NCBI GenBank assembly: GCA_029263715.1
Contig: JAJUFP010000005.1
Span: 62,001 to 126,000, forward strand
Length of the DNA stretch: 64,000 nt
Reading direction: 5' to 3'
Origin: Nitrososphaera sp.
GTDB lineage: Archaea > Thermoproteota > Nitrososphaeria > Nitrososphaerales > Nitrososphaeraceae
Shown here: one piece after another, positions 26,238 to 35,386 of the stretch
How the letters are laid out: each line of letters opens with the position of its first letter
Position numbering within the stretch: the stretch's first letter is position 1
Made by a program: the position numbers and the translations under genes
Notes under the pieces: model-generated
The model's input: the letters and a program-made list of their open reading frames with translations, nothing else
Told to the model about the DNA's origin: nothing
Database searches by the model: none

Positions 26238-27365
26238 ATGAGCAGCAAGGACGAATCCATCTTCTCAAAGGAAGCCATGATGAGCACCCAGGCTGGAAAA
26301 GAGATCATGAAGCAGGCGCTGCTTCGTGGCAAGGGCTTCAAGCAGTTTAACCAGTACAAGGAAAGGGCAGAATCCGAGTTCCAGTCGTTTGAGGAAAGAT
26401 TCGTCATGTCGCTCCGCAATGCCATGGATTCTGACACCAGTCCGGCCAGCACTATGAACAAGTTTGCCGAGGAGGTTGGTTCTGCAGAGCTTGTGCCGGA
26501 CAGCGCCAGCCTGCAAGACATCAGGACACGGCTGTCGGATGCTGAAACGCTGCGGCAGCGAGTAAGAAGCATATTGAATTCCAACTTTGTTAAGATGACT
26601 TTTCCGGTTTTCGATGCGCTTTACGACGGTGCCGCTGAGTACTTTGGGGATGATGCATCTCAGGAAAAGAGAGAAGCAGTCATAGATGGCCACATTATCG
26701 CCATCGACCTCAGCGAGCCCATGGACAGGATAGTGGACAAGGACGAAGACTTGGAGTACCTTGAGGATTACAAGTTCATGAATCCGTACATCCTTGCCAT
26801 AGCGCGGCAGAAGATCTCGCAGGGAGGTGATGTCGTGTTAAAGGCGTTTGAGGACGGTTTTAAGGACGCCAGAATCGGCCAGTACATCGATGTCAAACTG
26901 AAGATGCGGCCGGCGTCAATAAACGACGAGAACATGAATGAATGCTACAAGAAATATCGCGCGGTGATGGGCACTGCCGGGAGGAACATGGCCCTTAACC
27001 GAAGGCCGCTTTCTGACATATTCCATCTTGGGATGGCCAAGGCCGGCGAGTGTGTGGGCTGCGGCAACGAGATAGAGGACGCCATAAAGAACGGTTCAAT
27101 CAAGATCCCTTCATGGCCGCTGTACTTTACCCTGAATACAGGTGATGTTAGACGTGGCTTTGACCTGACGATGGCAAAAAGCGAGCTGTACCTGGAAGAG
27201 GCCAAGATCGCCTTGGAAATGCTGCCTGAAGAATTCAAGCTAAAGCCGTTCTTGGAGTTCCTGTTTTTGACTGTAAGGCATTACAACCAGTATTGGTACA
27301 ACGAGTTGGTAAGACGCGCGCCCTTTGCCGATTTCCAGAAAAAGATGGAAGCCGCGGTGATGTAA
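26238..27365 (+). CDS. Conserved archaeal protein of unknown function linked to rfcL
   Basis: A 375-residue soluble protein that I do not recognise. It is helix-rich and acidic in the N-terminal third, with a single CVGCGNE knuckle near residue 275 and aromatic-rich text at the C-terminus (RHYNQYWYNEL). The ATG at 26238 was chosen over an upstream extension, which overlaps folE in another frame and reads as nonsense; the TATA box 27 bases before supports it. Its stop is directly adjacent to the rfcL ATG, so it is co-transcribed with the clamp loader and a role near DNA replication is a reasonable guess. Confidence 0.7.
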   Translation: MSSKDESIFSKEAMMSTQAGKEIMKQALLRGKGFKQFNQYKERAESEFQSFEERFVMSLRNAMDSDTSPASTMNKFAEEVGSAELVPDSASLQDIRTRLSDAETLRQRVRSILNSNFVKMTFPVFDALYDGAAEYFGDDASQEKREAVIDGHIIAIDLSEPMDRIVDKDEDLEYLEDYKFMNPYILAIARQKISQGGDVVLKAFEDGFKDARIGQYIDVKLKMRPASINDENMNECYKKYRAVMGTAGRNMALNRRPLSDIFHLGMAKAGECVGCGNEIEDAIKNGSIKIPSWPLYFTLNTGDVRRGFDLTMAKSELYLEEAKIALEMLPEEFKLKPFLEFLFLTVRHYNQYWYNELVRRAPFADFQKKMEAAVM

Positions 27366-28616
27366 ATGTCGTCTGCTCTGATGTGGTCTGAACTATACAG
27401 ACCAAAAAAGATAGAGCAGATGGTAGGAAATGAGGAAGCTCGGCTGGCGGTTGTAAAATGGCTATCCGGATGGGTCAGCGGGACCAAGCCCCTGCTTCTG
27501 GTCGGACCGCCGGGCACCGGCAAGACCACCCTGGTTCACGCCCTGGTCAGACAGTTTGACTACGACTTGGTGGAGACAAACGCCAGCGACACCAGAAGCC
27601 GCGATAGTCTGGAGGCAAGGATAATTCCAGTCCTGAACAACAGGAGCATCTTTGGTAGAAAGATGATGCTCTTCTTAGACGAGGTTGACGGCATATCCGG
27701 CAGGGAGGATACAGGTGGCCTTGATGCTCTTGTTGATATGATGAAGGAGCCCACGGTGCCCGTGATAATGGCGGCGAATTCAAAATCTGTCAAGATAAAG
27801 GAGCTTGCCAAGGTTTGCAAGACCATCGAGTTCAGCCCGGTTCCTCCAAGGCTGCTTTTGATGTTTCTTGATCACGTCTTAAGTGCCGAGGGCAAGAACA
27901 TTGGCCCCGGAGACAAGATAGCCCTGATAATTAACAGCAAAGGCGATATCAGGACCCTGCTTAACAGCGCGCAGTCCGCTGCAGCCGGCTATGCCGCTAC
28001 TGGCAAGGATACTGTAGAGATCGATATTGCAGATGCCATAAATGGGTATTTTGCTGCAAAAAGCAAGGCCGATGCAGTAGCCATGTTATCAAAGGCAGAC
28101 GCGTCTTACCCAGACCCAAGGTTTGGCATGGTCTCGCCCGAAGAAAGAAGGAAGGACATGATGGCCGCCCTGTTCTCCACGATAGTTTCGTCCCGCATAG
28201 ACCATGACAGCATGGCCGATATGCTGGACGTTCTGTCAAAGGTAGATGTCGTCGTGGGCAGAGTCAGCCGTCAGCGGCGATGGAGTTTGCTTCGGTACGT
28301 TGGTAGCATGCTGGCGTATGGCCTGTACGATCCGTCCAAGGGCAAGGAGATAAGGTACAGCCAGTACTCCATGCCGTGGCCGGTGATGGGTCCGATATTC
28401 GCGCGTTCTCAGACCATAAGGAAACTTGCGTCTTTAATAGCTCCGGCAGCTCACATATCGAGGAGGACCTGCGGGACGCTCTTCCTGCCCTACCTCGTTC
28501 AGGCCATGATAACCAGCGGGACGGACCCTGCCGAGTTTGCGGCTAATTTTGAAGAGTCCATGGCTGAGTCTCTAGCCAAAGAGATAGACAGAACCAAGGG
28601 CGGTGCAAAGAAGTGA
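27366..28616 (+). CDS. rfcL: Replication factor C large subunit
   Basis: A 416-residue AAA+ protein forming the clamp loader with the small subunit at 3.5 kb. WSELYRPKK near the N-terminus, Walker A VGPPGTGKTT (about 42-51) and Walker B LFLDEVDGI (about 101-109) are visible. The SRC arginine finger of the small subunit is absent, as usual for the large subunit. The C-terminal part ends in a Lys-rich tail. The ATG immediately follows the preceding stop codon, and its end overlaps the Cys-rich gene by 4 bases. Confidence 0.94.
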   Translation: MSSALMWSELYRPKKIEQMVGNEEARLAVVKWLSGWVSGTKPLLLVGPPGTGKTTLVHALVRQFDYDLVETNASDTRSRDSLEARIIPVLNNRSIFGRKMMLFLDEVDGISGREDTGGLDALVDMMKEPTVPVIMAANSKSVKIKELAKVCKTIEFSPVPPRLLLMFLDHVLSAEGKNIGPGDKIALIINSKGDIRTLLNSAQSAAAGYAATGKDTVEIDIADAINGYFAAKSKADAVAMLSKADASYPDPRFGMVSPEERRKDMMAALFSTIVSSRIDHDSMADMLDVLSKVDVVVGRVSRQRRWSLLRYVGSMLAYGLYDPSKGKEIRYSQYSMPWPVMGPIFARSQTIRKLASLIAPAAHISRRTCGTLFLPYLVQAMITSGTDPAEFAANFEESMAESLAKEIDRTKGGAKK

Positions 28617-28957
28617 GCGAAGACCACTGGATCAGGCTTTTGGTAAAGTACAGGGGCAAATGCGCGGTATGCGGCAAAGACATCCAGGCCGGCGAGTATG
28701 CGCTTTGGTCTAGGGCCTCAAAAGCCATAAAGCATGTCAGCTGCCAGACGCAGCCGCAGAAAGACACATCTGTATTGGAGCTCAAGTGCTTCATATGCGG
28801 CAAGACTGCAGGATGTGCGCAGTGCAGTTATGAGCAGGATTGCAACAGGGAATTGGTCTCGCAGGCCTGCATATGCGAAAGCTGTCTATCAGACAAGAAA
28901 GCTTATGAGAACTACCAGGCCGCGTTTCTAAGCAAGATAGCAAAAGTTAAAATTTGA
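28613..28957 (+). CDS. Cys-rich zinc-binding protein, unknown function
   Basis: A 114-residue protein with a GTG start overlapping the rfcL stop. It has three cysteine clusters: CAVC (18-21) with a later C, CFIC (about 60-63) with CAQC, and CICESC near the end. The spacing suggests two or three zinc knuckles, one of them HNH- or ribbon-like (KYRGKCAVCGKDIQAGE). It may bind nucleic acid, but no family is recognised. Co-translation with the clamp loader is the only functional hint. Confidence 0.65.
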   Translation: MSEDHWIRLLVKYRGKCAVCGKDIQAGEYALWSRASKAIKHVSCQTQPQKDTSVLELKCFICGKTAGCAQCSYEQDCNRELVSQACICESCLSDKKAYENYQAAFLSKIAKVKI

Positions 28958-28981
28958 ATCGGCCTGACCGATACTAATCAC

Positions 28982-29194
28982 ATGTCCAGCGAATACGAGC
29001 ACAATGTTGGCCAGCTTTTGTCTGAAAAGAGGGCCAAGCTTGAAGAACTAAAGCAAAGGCCGGATGAAAACAGAGGCAAGATTGCACAGCTTTCTCTTGA
29101 GATCGAGGCCCTTGAAAACATGTTTGAGAATTACAACCTTGGCATGAACGTCTTTCGTCGAGCACAGGGCGGAAGGCACGGCCTCAGGGAATAA
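28982..29194 (+). CDS. Small coiled-coil protein, unknown
   Basis: A 70-residue protein starting with ATG. Residues 8-50 are predicted to be helical, with leucines in heptad-like spacing (LLSEKRAKLEELKQR...LSLEIEALENMF), then a short basic tail. No domain is recognised. It has the same codon use as its neighbours and lies 24 bases after the Cys-rich gene on the same strand. Confidence 0.6.
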   Translation: MSSEYEHNVGQLLSEKRAKLEELKQRPDENRGKIAQLSLEIEALENMFENYNLGMNVFRRAQGGRHGLRE

Positions 29195-29234
29195 TCATCA
29201 AACGAAAATTATCAGGGCAAAAGCGTGTAATGAA

Positions 29235-29243
29235 TTTATATAT
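29235..29243 (+). promoter_or_regulatory. TATA box of the acyl-CoA carboxylase operon
   Basis: TTTATATAT lies about 36 bases before the ATG of the carboxyltransferase gene, within an 80-base gap. This places the transcript start within about 10 bases of the start codon. Confidence 0.6.
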
Positions 29244-29274
29244 CTACATGCTGGCATAAATTGATCGTATTTCC

Positions 29275-30816
29275 ATGCATGAAGAAAAAGTAAAGCGGCT
29301 GGCTTCAATGAAAAAGTCCGCCGAAAGCGGCGGTGGTCAGGAAAGGATCGAGGCTCAACACAGTAAAGGCAAGCTGACGGCTCGTGAGAGGATTGCCCTT
29401 TTGCTTGATGAAGGAAGTTTTGTAGAGATTGACAAATACGTAACACACAGAAGCGATGACCCATCTCTGCCAAAGTTTTACGGCGATGGTGTTGTGACAG
29501 GCTTTGGCACCGTAAACGGGCGGCAAGTCTTTGTCTTCTCTTATGATTTTACCGTGCTTGGCGGTTCATTAGGCGAGATGACCGGCAAAAAGATAGTCAA
29601 GGCCATGGATCAGGCCATGAAGGTGGGCTGCCCCATCATCGGCATAATCGACTCCGGTGGCGCCAGAATCCAGGAAGGCGTCAGCAGCCTTGACGGGTAC
29701 GGAGACATATTCTTCCGCAACACCATGGCGTCCGGCGTGATCCCGCAGATAACGGCCAGCATAGGCCCCTGTGCCGGAGGAGCCGTGTACTCGCCGGCCA
29801 TGACTGACTTTGTAATAATGGTCGAGAACATTGGCCAGATGTTCGTAACAGGACCGGAGGTAGTCAAAGAGGTGCTGAGCCAGGAGGTCTCCTTTGACGA
29901 GCTTGGCGGCGCCAGAGCGCACGGGACCAAGTCTGGCGTGGCGCACTTTGTCGCTAAAAACGAGTACGATTGCTTTGACAAGATAAAGAAGCTCCTCTCG
30001 TTCCTTCCGCAGAACAATGCGGAGGAGCCGCCGGTGGTGGAGACAAACGACGACCCCAACAGGGTGGATGCCAACCTGATAAACATACTGCCTGAAAACC
30101 CGTACCAGCAGTACGACATGAAGGAGATCATCAGATCCATAGTCGACAACGGCGAATTCTTTGAAGTGCACGAAGTGTATGCTGAAAATGTTCTGGTAGG
30201 CTTTGCAAGGATGGGTGGCAGGACCGTGGGATTGGTGGCAAACCAGCCCATGTACCTGGCTGGCGCGCTGGACATCAACTCGTCCAACAAGGCTGCAAGG
30301 TTCATCAGGTTCTGCGACGCCTTCAACATCCCCATTGTAACTTTGGTGGATACACCCGGCTACCTGCCTGGAACTGACCAGGAGCACAACGGTATCATCA
30401 GGCACGGAAGCAAGCTGCTGTTTTCATACTGCGAGGCCACGGTTCCAAAGATAACCTGCATCATAGGCAAGGCATACGGCGGCGCGTACATCGCCATGGG
30501 AAGTAAGAACCTGCGTGCAGACGTCAACCTTGCATGGCCAAGCGCCGAAATAGCGGTGCTGGGACCGGAAGCTGCCGTCACAATCATCCACAGGAAAGAC
30601 CTGAAGAATGCTCCGGACGCTGCTGCCACAAAGAAAAAGCTGGCAAAGGATTACCGTGACAAGTTTGCCAACCCCTACCTTGCAGCAGAAAAGGGTATCA
30701 TCGATCTGGTAATTGATCCCATGGAGACAAGACCCATGATTATCCGCGCTCTGGAAGCACTGGCCAACAAAAAGGAAGCAAGACCGTGGAAGAAGCACGG
30801 CAACATCAACCTTTAG
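29275..30816 (+). CDS. accB: Acetyl-/propionyl-CoA carboxylase, carboxyltransferase subunit
   Basis: A 513-residue carboxyltransferase of the PccB/AccD5 type with two crotonase-fold halves. It has GGSLGEMTGKKIVKAMD (about 96-112), the oxyanion-hole loops GARIQEGV and SIGPCAGGAVYSPAMTD in the first half, and the corresponding TPGYLPGTDQEH and GKAYGGAYIAMGSK in the second. With the next two genes it makes malonyl-CoA and methylmalonyl-CoA, the two bicarbonate-fixing steps of the 3-hydroxypropionate/4-hydroxybutyrate cycle. The start is ATG, with a TATA box just upstream. Gene naming differs between genomes (pccB or accB). Confidence 0.93.
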   Translation: MHEEKVKRLASMKKSAESGGGQERIEAQHSKGKLTARERIALLLDEGSFVEIDKYVTHRSDDPSLPKFYGDGVVTGFGTVNGRQVFVFSYDFTVLGGSLGEMTGKKIVKAMDQAMKVGCPIIGIIDSGGARIQEGVSSLDGYGDIFFRNTMASGVIPQITASIGPCAGGAVYSPAMTDFVIMVENIGQMFVTGPEVVKEVLSQEVSFDELGGARAHGTKSGVAHFVAKNEYDCFDKIKKLLSFLPQNNAEEPPVVETNDDPNRVDANLINILPENPYQQYDMKEIIRSIVDNGEFFEVHEVYAENVLVGFARMGGRTVGLVANQPMYLAGALDINSSNKAARFIRFCDAFNIPIVTLVDTPGYLPGTDQEHNGIIRHGSKLLFSYCEATVPKITCIIGKAYGGAYIAMGSKNLRADVNLAWPSAEIAVLGPEAAVTIIHRKDLKNAPDAAATKKKLAKDYRDKFANPYLAAEKGIIDLVIDPMETRPMIIRALEALANKKEARPWKKHGNINL

Positions 30817-30828
30817 AGGGTGGGAAGA

Positions 30829-32331
30829 ATGGCAAAAAAAATCTCTAGCATCTTGATTGCAAACAGGGGCGAAATTGCCCTCAGGGTGATACGTGCCTGC
30901 AAGGAGACTGGCATCAGGTCAATCGCGGTATATTCTGACGAAGACGTCAGGGCTGTCCATGTCAAGCGTGCAGACGAAGCCTACCACATAGGTGCTGCGG
31001 CGCCGTCTCAAAGCTACCTCAACATGACCAAGATAATGGAAACGGCCAAGGCTGCTGGTGCAGATGCCATCCATCCAGGTTACGGTTTCCTGTCTGAAAA
31101 CGAGAACTTTTCAGAATTGTGCGAGAAGAACAACATCATATTCATCGGCCCGTCTTCCAAGACCATGCAGATAACCGGTGACAAGATGAAGTGCAAGGCA
31201 GTCATGAAGAAGGCCAAGGTGCCCACTGTCCCCGGTAGCGACAGTGTCATCGATGATGTGGAAAAGGCTGCAGACATTGCCCACGAGGCAGGATATCCGG
31301 TTATGCTCAAGTCAGCATTTGGCGGTGGTGGACGTGGCATCAGGCTCTGCAAGGACGAAAAGCAGCTGCGCCAAGAATTTGAGATGGCCTCTGCTGAGTC
31401 AAGGGCGGCTTTTGGCAAGGCAGCCCTGTTTGTCGAGAAATACCTGCAGAGGATCAGGCACATCGAGTTCCAGCTACTCAGAGACACCCATGGCAACGGA
31501 AGGCACCTGTTTGAAAGGGAATGCTCGATTCAGAGGCGCCACCAGAAGCTTATTGAAATGTCGCCGTCGCCGGTGGTCGACCAAAAGACCAGAGAGAGGA
31601 TAGGCGAGATTGCCGTAAGGGCCGCAGATGCAGTCGACTACCACAATGCAGGCACTGCCGAGTTCCTGCGAGACCCCGAGGGCAACTTTTACTTTATCGA
31701 GATCAACTCTAGGCTGCAGGTAGAGCACCCGGTCACCGAGCTTGTTACAGGGCAGGACCTAGTCAAGCTTCAGATCGCGGTAGCTCAGGGTGAAGAGATC
31801 CCCTTCAAGCAAGAAGATTTGAAGATGAACGGCTGTGCCATTGAATGCAGAATCAATGCAGAAGACCCGTTCTACGACTTTGCACCTTCGGTTGGCCCCG
31901 TCCCGTACTGCAACCTTCCATACGGCCCGGGGGTAAGGGTTGAGACGTACCTCTATCCAGGATGCACAGTCTCCGGCTATTATGACTCGCTGACGGCCAA
32001 GCTTTTGACATGGGGAAGGAACTTTGAGGAGGCCAGGGTCAGGATGCGCAATGCACTGGATGAATTTGTTATTGAAGGCATCAACACCACAATACCGCTG
32101 TACAAGACCATAATGGACGAGCCCAACTTTATCAAGGGCGAGCTTTCGACCGACTACCTTGATCGCTTCAAGATATTTGACAAGATGAACGAAGATGTCA
32201 AGAACCAGGCCAACAGCAAGGCCAAGGCTGCAGTTGCTGCAGCGCTTCTCCACTCAGAGCTGGTCAGGAAAGGAGCCGCTCCGCAGAGCGCGGTCCAGAA
32301 ATCAAGATGGAAGAGCAGGGTGACCATGTAG
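30829..32331 (+). CDS. accC: Acetyl-/propionyl-CoA carboxylase, biotin carboxylase subunit
   Basis: An ATP-grasp biotin carboxylase of about 500 residues that carboxylates biotin on the carrier protein. IANRGEIALRVIRAC near the start, the glycine-rich ATP loop SAFGGGGRGIR, EFLRDPEGNFYFIEINSRLQVEHPVTE in the catalytic region and the biotin carboxylase C-terminal domain are present. It lacks its own biotin-carrier domain, which is the next gene. I chose the ATG at 30829 over the GTG at 30820. The last 30 residues are basic. The gene is coupled to the downstream carrier protein, whose ATG follows its stop directly. Confidence 0.94.
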   Translation: MAKKISSILIANRGEIALRVIRACKETGIRSIAVYSDEDVRAVHVKRADEAYHIGAAAPSQSYLNMTKIMETAKAAGADAIHPGYGFLSENENFSELCEKNNIIFIGPSSKTMQITGDKMKCKAVMKKAKVPTVPGSDSVIDDVEKAADIAHEAGYPVMLKSAFGGGGRGIRLCKDEKQLRQEFEMASAESRAAFGKAALFVEKYLQRIRHIEFQLLRDTHGNGRHLFERECSIQRRHQKLIEMSPSPVVDQKTRERIGEIAVRAADAVDYHNAGTAEFLRDPEGNFYFIEINSRLQVEHPVTELVTGQDLVKLQIAVAQGEEIPFKQEDLKMNGCAIECRINAEDPFYDFAPSVGPVPYCNLPYGPGVRVETYLYPGCTVSGYYDSLTAKLLTWGRNFEEARVRMRNALDEFVIEGINTTIPLYKTIMDEPNFIKGELSTDYLDRFKIFDKMNEDVKNQANSKAKAAVAAALLHSELVRKGAAPQSAVQKSRWKSRVTM

Positions 32332-32844
32332 ATGGAATTTAAAGTCGGCGATCTTGCACAGATGTTGGACGGCGAAGTGCTTCGCACAACGGAGAACAAC
32401 TCCATCCTAGTCAAGATAGGAGACAAGATGCACACTGTAAGGCTGCTCAAGACCGGCACAAACGAGTTTGAATTCATACTGGACAATTCATTTCACCATG
32501 CAAAGGTGATGCAGTCAGGCAGCGCAGAGGTAAAGCTGATGATAGACGGCCAGCCGCTGACGGTCAAAAAGCACTCGAAGCTGACAGAGGTGTTGGAAAA
32601 GGCCTCTGCGCTGGGAGGCGCAGGCGGCGGTGATCGAAACCTTACAAGCCAGATACCTGGCAGGGTGGTAAACATTACTGCACAGCCGGGCACTGCCGTC
32701 AAGAAGGGCGATGTCGTAATGGTGCTTGAATCCATGAAGATGCAGGTAGCCGTCAAGGCCCACAAGGATGGAAACATCAAAGACATCAAAGTAAAGCAGG
32801 GCGCCAGCGTCGCAAGAAACGATCTGCTGGCAGTCATCGAATAA
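32332..32844 (+). CDS. bccP: Biotin carboxyl carrier protein of the acyl-CoA carboxylase
   Basis: A 170-residue carrier. An N-terminal region of about 95 residues with beta-rich text is followed by a Gly-rich linker (GGAGGG). The biotinyl domain then contains VLESMKMQV with biotin-accepting Lys136. It is the third gene of the carboxylase set and begins exactly after the stop of the biotin carboxylase. A biotin protein ligase is not in the window. Confidence 0.94.
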   Translation: MEFKVGDLAQMLDGEVLRTTENNSILVKIGDKMHTVRLLKTGTNEFEFILDNSFHHAKVMQSGSAEVKLMIDGQPLTVKKHSKLTEVLEKASALGGAGGGDRNLTSQIPGRVVNITAQPGTAVKKGDVVMVLESMKMQVAVKAHKDGNIKDIKVKQGASVARNDLLAVIE

Positions 32845-32878
32845 ATACAGAAAGGACTGGCATTTCGCCAATCCCCTT

Positions 32879-33367
32879 CTAGTTTTTCTTTAAAAAGTCC
32901 TTTATCTCGCCGTAGTTTGGCTCCACCAAGGGATTGTCAGAGATCCAGCGGTAGCGCACCTTGCCGTTCTCGTCTAGAATAAAGACCGACCGTTTGGCCG
33001 CGTTGTAGTCCTTCAGCGAGGCTAGGTTCTTCATGACAATGCCGTACTTTTTGATCACCTTGCGGTTGTAATCGCTCAAAACAGGGAAGTTGAGATGGCG
33101 GTTCTGGGTGAAGAACTTGTTGGCAAACGGCCCGTCCACCGATATGCCTATGACGTTTGCCCCGTAGTCCTTGAGTTCATCTATCGAGTCACGCAGAGCG
33201 CACATTTCAGCCGTGCAGACGGGGGATTCTGCAGCAGGAAAGAACGCAAGGATAGTCTTTTTGCCGCGATAATCGCTTAGCTTGTGCATCTTCATGTCAG
33301 GATCCGGCAGTTCAAAATCAGGAGCTTTCTGACCTATTCTTGGAACTGAACTTGTAGATTTAGCCAT
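32879..33367 (-). CDS. Peroxiredoxin (AhpC/TSA, Bcp-like)
   Basis: A 162-residue thiol peroxidase. The peroxidatic motif appears as ESPVCTAEMCALRD, with Cys51 in the PxxxC position and a second Cys five residues later, the arrangement of Bcp/PrxQ-like enzymes that form an intramolecular disulfide. FELPDPDMKMHKLSDYRGKK is the usual N-terminal thioredoxin-fold entry. The start is ATG and it is monocistronic. It is convergent with bccP. Confidence 0.9.
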   Translation of the reverse strand: MAKSTSSVPRIGQKAPDFELPDPDMKMHKLSDYRGKKTILAFFPAAESPVCTAEMCALRDSIDELKDYGANVIGISVDGPFANKFFTQNRHLNFPVLSDYNRKVIKKYGIVMKNLASLKDYNAAKRSVFILDENGKVRYRWISDNPLVEPNYGEIKDFLKKN

Positions 33368-33408
33368 ACCTACAAGACCATCAGAGTTGTCATAAAAAAG
33401 ATTTTCGA

Positions 33409-34590
33409 CTAAGAGTATTTGGACTTGAAGGGCGACAGCGAGCGGAGCTCCTGCACCACCTGTGCCAGTACCTCCACTGCACGGTCAACCTCTTCTGCAG
33501 TGTTCTGCATGCCTAGGCTGAGCCGGAGTGATCCGGTTATCTCCTCGTATGAAAAGCCCATGGCCTTGAGCACGTGGGACGGCTTTTGCTTCTTGACAGA
33601 GCATGCCGAGCCTGTCGAAGCTGCAATGCCGTTTTCATCCAGCTTGATTATCAGGTCCTCGCCGTTTACACCAAAGAAGGTGAAATGCGCATTGTTCGGG
33701 ATTCTGTTTGTAGCAGAACCGTTGAGCCGGCAGTGCGGGATCTTTTCCTGAACGCTTTTTATCAAATAGTCACGAAGCCTTGAAACCTGCTGTTGATAAA
33801 CTGGCAGCCTCTTGCCGGCGATCTCGCAGGCCTTGCCAAATCCAACTATGCTGTGCACGTTTTCCGTTCCCGACCGCAGCAGTGATTCCTGGCCGCCACC
33901 GTGGATTATCGGGTCAATCTTGAAGCCCTGCCGGATGTACAGGGCGCCGACCCCCTTGGGGCCGTTGATCTTGTGCGATGAAATTGACAGCAGGTCAACG
34001 CCCAGCTCTCTGACGTCTATTGGAACTTTACCGACGGCCTGCACCGCGTCCGTATGGAATACGGCCCCATGTTCATGCGCTATTGCCGCAAGCTCCCTTA
34101 TCGGCTGAATGGTGCCAACCTCGTTGTTTGCATACATGATGCTTACAAGCTTGGTTTCAGGCGTTACCGCGTCCTTCAGGTCTGAAGGCTTGATCATACC
34201 ATCACCGCTGACGGCAAGGTAAGTCACTTTGTAGCCGGCCGCTTCAAGGCTTTTGCAGGGCTCCAGCACCGCATCATGCTCGATGCTGCTGGTAACCATG
34301 TGCATGCGCGTCGATGGCTTGTAAAGCATGGTACCCTTGATGGCAAGGTTGTCTGCCTCCGTTCCGCCGGATGTAAAGATGATCTCGTTTGGCTTGGCAT
34401 TTATCAGACCTGCAACCTGCTTCCGGGCCGACTGCAAGGCACGCGTCGTTTCCCGGCCGTAGTAGTGTATGGAAGATGGATTTCCGTACTGTTGCTTTAG
34501 GAAGGGCAGCATTTCCTGTATGACTTCATCGGCTACCGGCGTAGAAGCGGCGTTGTCAAGGTATATCCGTTCAGCTGGCACGCTTGTCAT
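33409..34590 (-). CDS. Cysteine desulfurase (IscS/NifS family)
   Basis: A 393-residue PLP enzyme that removes sulfur from cysteine as a persulfide. YLDNAASTPVADEV at the start, the PLP-lysine segment SISSHKINGPKG, and the sulfur-accepting cysteine loop GSACSVKK near residue 335 are present. It overlaps larE by 20 bases and is the last gene of a unit also containing larC. It could therefore provide sulfur to LarE-type chemistry or tRNA thiolation as well as iron-sulfur clusters; the partner is an inference. Confidence 0.92.
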   Translation of the reverse strand: MTSVPAERIYLDNAASTPVADEVIQEMLPFLKQQYGNPSSIHYYGRETTRALQSARKQVAGLINAKPNEIIFTSGGTEADNLAIKGTMLYKPSTRMHMVTSSIEHDAVLEPCKSLEAAGYKVTYLAVSGDGMIKPSDLKDAVTPETKLVSIMYANNEVGTIQPIRELAAIAHEHGAVFHTDAVQAVGKVPIDVRELGVDLLSISSHKINGPKGVGALYIRQGFKIDPIIHGGGQESLLRSGTENVHSIVGFGKACEIAGKRLPVYQQQVSRLRDYLIKSVQEKIPHCRLNGSATNRIPNNAHFTFFGVNGEDLIIKLDENGIAASTGSACSVKKQKPSHVLKAMGFSYEEITGSLRLSLGMQNTAEEVDRAVEVLAQVVQELRSLSPFKSKYS

Positions 34591-35386
34591 CCACCATCAC
34601 AAGGCTTCCTGTCCTGTAACCGGCTGCATCTATGGCCACAAACTTGAAGCCCAATTCTTTGAGCTTGGAGTCAAGCAGTGCCAGTTTTTCAATATCAAAC
34701 ATCTTTGGAAGCTCGTCTCTTCCAACCTCCACCCTAGCTACGTCGCCATGGTCCCTGACTCTGACCTGACGGACGCCAAAGACCGACTTGACTGCTATCT
34801 CGGAGCTCTCTATCCTGCGCAGCTTCTCATAAGTAACTTTATCTCCCCGCGGTATTCTTGAGGCAAGGCATGCGTTGGAGGGCCTGTCGTATATGGAAAG
34901 GCCGAACCTTTTGGCAATGGCGCGTATCTCTGCTTTGCCCATGCCCAGCTCCACCATCGGGCTTTTGACACCGTTTTCCCTGAGCGCCCTTATTCCCGGC
35001 CGATAGTCTGAAAGATCGTCCACATTGGTTCCGTCTACAATCAACGTGATGCCGTACTTGCTGGCCTGCTCTGCCAGGTGCTGGCCCAGCTCTGTTCTGC
35101 AATGGTAGCAACGCAGGTCGTCGTTTCTGACAAAATCAGAATTCTTTAGCTCGTCGTATTCGATGATGATGTGCTGTACGCCGATCTCCTTGGCAACCTG
35201 TCTTGCCGTTGCAAGCTCTTCTTGGGCCAGAGTCTTATAGTCGGCGGTTATTGCCATCGCTCCGCTTCCGAGGGCCGCCTTTGCCGCCAGGGCCACAACG
35301 GCGCTGTCCACGCCGCCGGAAAGGGCAATTATTGCCTTGTCGCCCTTTGTCCTGAACCACTCAACGAGCCTTTCATAGTTATTCAT
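34571..35386 (-). CDS. larE: LarE-like sulfur transferase for nickel-pincer cofactor
   Basis: A 271-residue PP-loop ATPase with ALSGGVDSAVV (21-31). LarE enzymes convert the two carboxylates of the pyridinium precursor to thiocarboxylates. C173 in PSNACLASRIPRG matches the cysteine that donates its sulfur in Lactobacillus LarE. In addition CYHC (C93, C96) is present, the pattern of LarE forms that hold an iron-sulfur cluster and may use external sulfur rather than sacrificing their own cysteine (family knowledge, applied here by inference). It overlaps larC by 4 bases and the cysteine desulfurase by 20. Confidence 0.88.
   Translation of the reverse strand: MNNYERLVEWFRTKGDKAIIALSGGVDSAVVALAAKAALGSGAMAITADYKTLAQEELATARQVAKEIGVQHIIIEYDELKNSDFVRNDDLRCYHCRTELGQHLAEQASKYGITLIVDGTNVDDLSDYRPGIRALRENGVKSPMVELGMGKAEIRAIAKRFGLSIYDRPSNACLASRIPRGDKVTYEKLRRIESSEIAVKSVFGVRQVRVRDHGDVARVEVGRDELPKMFDIEKLALLDSKLKELGFKFVAIDAAGYRTGSLVMVDDKRAS

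Noticed and set aside
29569-30405. Long minus-strand frame inside the carboxyltransferase gene
   Set aside because: It mirrors a strongly conserved coding strand; long antisense frames are common in GC-balanced codons and this one shows no domain.
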